A stretch of DNA of 5,205 nt from Saccharofermentans sp. (GTDB lineage Bacteria > Bacillota_A > Clostridia > Saccharofermentanales > Saccharofermentanaceae). Of the stretch, positions 4,062 through 5,205 are shown piece by piece. The position numbers were made by a program, and so were the translations under genes. The notes under the pieces are model-generated. The model was not told the DNA's origin, did no database searches, and saw only the letters and a program-made list of their open reading frames with translations. The stretch's first letter is position 1. Every line of letters begins with the position of its first letter. The stretch lies in the NCBI GenBank assembly GCA_024695565.1, contig JAILHX010000012.1, positions 1 through 5,205 on the forward strand, read 5' to 3'.

Positions 4062-4325
4062 GTCGCCGTACTCAACCTTTTCAGGAAGTGAAGCTTCGCC
4101 ATCGAGCTGGATGTCGCCTGCATAGTATAAAGATTCGACCGTTGTCTCACCGGCAAGCTGTACTTCCGTTTGAGTGGGCTTGTGTTCTCCGTCGCCCTTC
4201 GTGCGGCCGCCTCTGGAATCCGAACCCGGATCCGTGCAGCCCGTTACTGCAACTGCCAGGATAGCTGCCGACAGACCTATGGCGTACAGGGGCTTTTTAT
4301 AGTTCTTAGCCTGTGAGATCTTCAT
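4059..4325 (-). CDS. Small lipoprotein, first gene of the radical SAM cassette
   Basis: This 88-residue predicted lipoprotein has basic residues (MKISQAKNYKK), a hydrophobic core (13-28) and the lipobox VTGC with Cys30. The mature part of 59 residues starts CTDPGSDSRGG, then has a polar Gly/Lys/His linker to about residue 52, then an acidic region with TVESLYYAGDIQLDGE (62-77) and the end EKVEYGD. The segment ESLYYAGDIQL loosely aligns with ETITAGIVYI of the next lipoprotein, suggesting a shared core of the form E-[ST]-[IL]-x(1,2)-AG-x-[IV]. It has no Cys other than Cys30. GGAGGA lies 8 nt before the ATG and can be paired into a leader hairpin. It is probably co-transcribed with the second lipoprotein and the radical SAM gene, since gaps are 58 and 2 nt with no terminator. 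It may be the main substrate of that enzyme; this is inference. Confidence 0.82.
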   Translation of the reverse strand: MKISQAKNYKKPLYAIGLSAAILAVAVTGCTDPGSDSRGGRTKGDGEHKPTQTEVQLAGETTVESLYYAGDIQLDGEASLPEKVEYGD

Positions 4326-4333
4326 GGTTGTAG

Positions 4334-4374
4334 TCCTCCGTCTGTTTCTTTTACTCTATATACAGATGGGAGGA
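4334..4374 (-). promoter_or_regulatory. Inverted repeat covering the ribosome binding site of the first small lipoprotein
   Basis: Plus-strand 4334-4345 (TCCTCCGTCTGT) and 4362-4374 (ACAGATGGGAGGA) are inverted repeats with 11 matched pairs, one mismatch and one bulged base. In the - strand RNA the 3' arm contains the GGAGGA ribosome binding site, giving a stem that would hide it, with a 16-nt AU-rich loop. A TATATA on the - strand at 4362-4357 could be a -10 box with no good -35; if that promoter is used, the upstream arm would not be transcribed and the repeat would be an operator instead. The 4375-4431 stretch beyond holds only A/T runs and a weak GGTTAA/TTAACC repeat. Confidence 0.5.
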
Positions 4375-4431
4375 TGAAAATGTTGCAGCGGTTAACGGAA
4401 AAAAATATCTTTTTGATTTTAACTTAACCAT

Positions 4432-5205
4432 TCAGAATGACTTCCTGTCGAACGTGTACACCTTATCGTATTTGGAGTCAAAGCAGATGTTGACCGAGAA
4501 GTTCTCGAGATCATACACGGCGGACCATTCGGTCTGGGAACTGGCAAAGGCCTGTTTTGCTTTCGACAGATAGTCCATTGCCTCTTCGCTGGTCATGACG
4601 TCGCCGCACTCGTCGATGATATTCACGAGCGTCTCGTAGCGGTAGTCGCCTGCGGTGCGCTGCGCGAAATCAACGTCGCAGATATAGTAATTCGTGCACG
4701 CAGTCGTATCCGTGATGACGAGCTCGTTCTGGTACCATTCGGCGACGACGGCCCTGCCCGTTGAATCCGTGATGAACAGATGGAAGTTGTAGCCGATGAG
4801 CATGTGAACGTCGTAGCTGCTTAGCAGATCGACCGCCTCATCGACCGTTGCGCACTTATCGAGGATCGCCCTTAAAGCAACTGTGATGATGATGTCATTC
4901 TTGCCCTGATCCTGGTGGAGCTCCTGCTTATTGAGCATCAGGATAGACACGCCCAGGCCTTTCTCATTGATTCCGTCGCATGTGATATAAGGCGCGAGCC
5001 TCATCGCGATCTTACCTACTGTGTCATCGGGTGACATCGTTGCGCCCTTGCCCGCGAGTCCCAGGAAGCCGAGATCAGAGAACCCGATGGACGCGTAACC
5101 GTTCTTGGGATGAGTGTATATCATGAGACAGTCTGTCTCAGAGAAGTCGTAGTTGCGCGCGAAAAGATGATGTCCCTCTTCCGTCACGCCCGCAAAAGAA
5201 GCGCA
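4432..5205 (-). CDS. Choloylglycine hydrolase / penicillin acylase superfamily Ntn-hydrolase, 5' end cut by window
   Basis: The frame continues past an internal GTG at 5187 to the window edge, where 5205-5203 is TGC. Counting this Cys as 1, Arg17 and Asp20 in FARNYDF have exactly the spacing of the nucleophile Cys, Arg and Asp of bile salt hydrolases and penicillin V acylases. DGINEKGL (77-84) and an Asn in ACTNYY (about 172) match the other active-site Asn regions. Cys1 would be exposed by removal of Met or a short propeptide and attack a linear amide bond. From Cys1 the protein is 257 residues, shorter than usual bile salt hydrolases (about 315-330), so substrate is uncertain: bile salt, N-acyl amino acid or homoserine lactone, or another acyl amide. 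A related C45-type acyltransferase is the alternative. The end AVYDLENFSV is typical of the family. It lies 106 nt upstream of the lipoprotein/radical SAM cassette on the same strand, with no strong terminator between. Ribosome binding site and true start are outside the window. Confidence 0.88.
   Translation of the reverse strand, partial: CASFAGVTEEGHHLFARNYDFSETDCLMIYTHPKNGYASIGFSDLGFLGLAGKGATMSPDDTVGKIAMRLAPYITCDGINEKGLGVSILMLNKQELHQDQGKNDIIITVALRAILDKCATVDEAVDLLSSYDVHMLIGYNFHLFITDSTGRAVVAEWYQNELVITDTTACTNYYICDVDFAQRTAGDYRYETLVNIIDECGDVMTSEEAMDYLSKAKQAFASSQTEWSAVYDLENFSVNICFDSKYDKVYTFDRKSF

Noticed and set aside
4374..4427. 17-codon + strand ORF (ATG 4374 or 4380) preceded by GGGAGG
   Set aside because: The GGGAGG is the opposite arm of the lipoprotein leader repeat and is too close to the first ATG; no + strand promoter or product is evident.
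4384..4429. GGTTAA/TTAACC repeat with A/T runs as terminator of the Ntn-hydrolase gene
   Set aside because: The stem is only 6 bp and AT-rich, with the T run inside the loop rather than after the stem, so intrinsic termination is not supported.

Overview
The window looks like a chromosomal stretch from an anaerobic, gut- or rumen-type Clostridia (Bacillota) of moderate GC. The evidence is strong GGAGG-type ribosome binding sites, frequent AGA/AGG arginine codons, lipoprotein signal peptides of Gram-positive style, Thr/Glu-rich spacer regions, an oxygen-sensitive radical SAM enzyme and a choloylglycine-hydrolase-family enzyme. I cannot name the species. TGA is used as stop and TGG as Trp, so the code is standard.

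The left half is on the + strand. A small single-span membrane protein (118-351) has a ribosome binding site that can be masked by its own leader. A possible 16-codon ORF (356-406) follows. Next is a mazEF toxin-antitoxin pair (448-693 and 687-1016) with a very good sigma-A promoter and a palindrome over the start region. A Thr/Glu- and Tyr-rich lipoprotein (1090-1857) has an extended -10 promoter and a 7-1-7 palindrome with the AAT-N-ATT core of Fur-family operators. After a terminator near 1953-1982 comes a Pro/Ala/Gln-rich membrane protein with a dispanin (CD225)-like C-terminal half (2106-2735).

The right half is on the - strand, converging with the left half at about 2740. Read in its own direction, it starts with an incomplete Ntn-hydrolase of the choloylglycine hydrolase / penicillin acylase superfamily (5205 down to 4432), whose nucleophile Cys codon is the last codon in the window. 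Then come two tandem small lipoproteins (4325-4059 and 4000-3812) with nearly identical signal peptides but different mature parts, and a radical SAM/SPASM enzyme (3809-2748). The enzyme begins 2 nt after the second lipoprotein stop and has no ribosome binding site of its own.

The most interesting unit is this lipoprotein-lipoprotein-rSAM/SPASM cassette. Its architecture is that of a RiPP-type peptide-modification system in which the proposed substrates carry a lipoprotein signal peptide and would end up anchored outside the membrane. The enzyme family is well supported; the substrate assignment is inference from order, coupling and paralogy. RNA hairpins that mask or abut ribosome binding sites recur at three small-protein genes, and palindromes just downstream of -10 boxes recur at three others.
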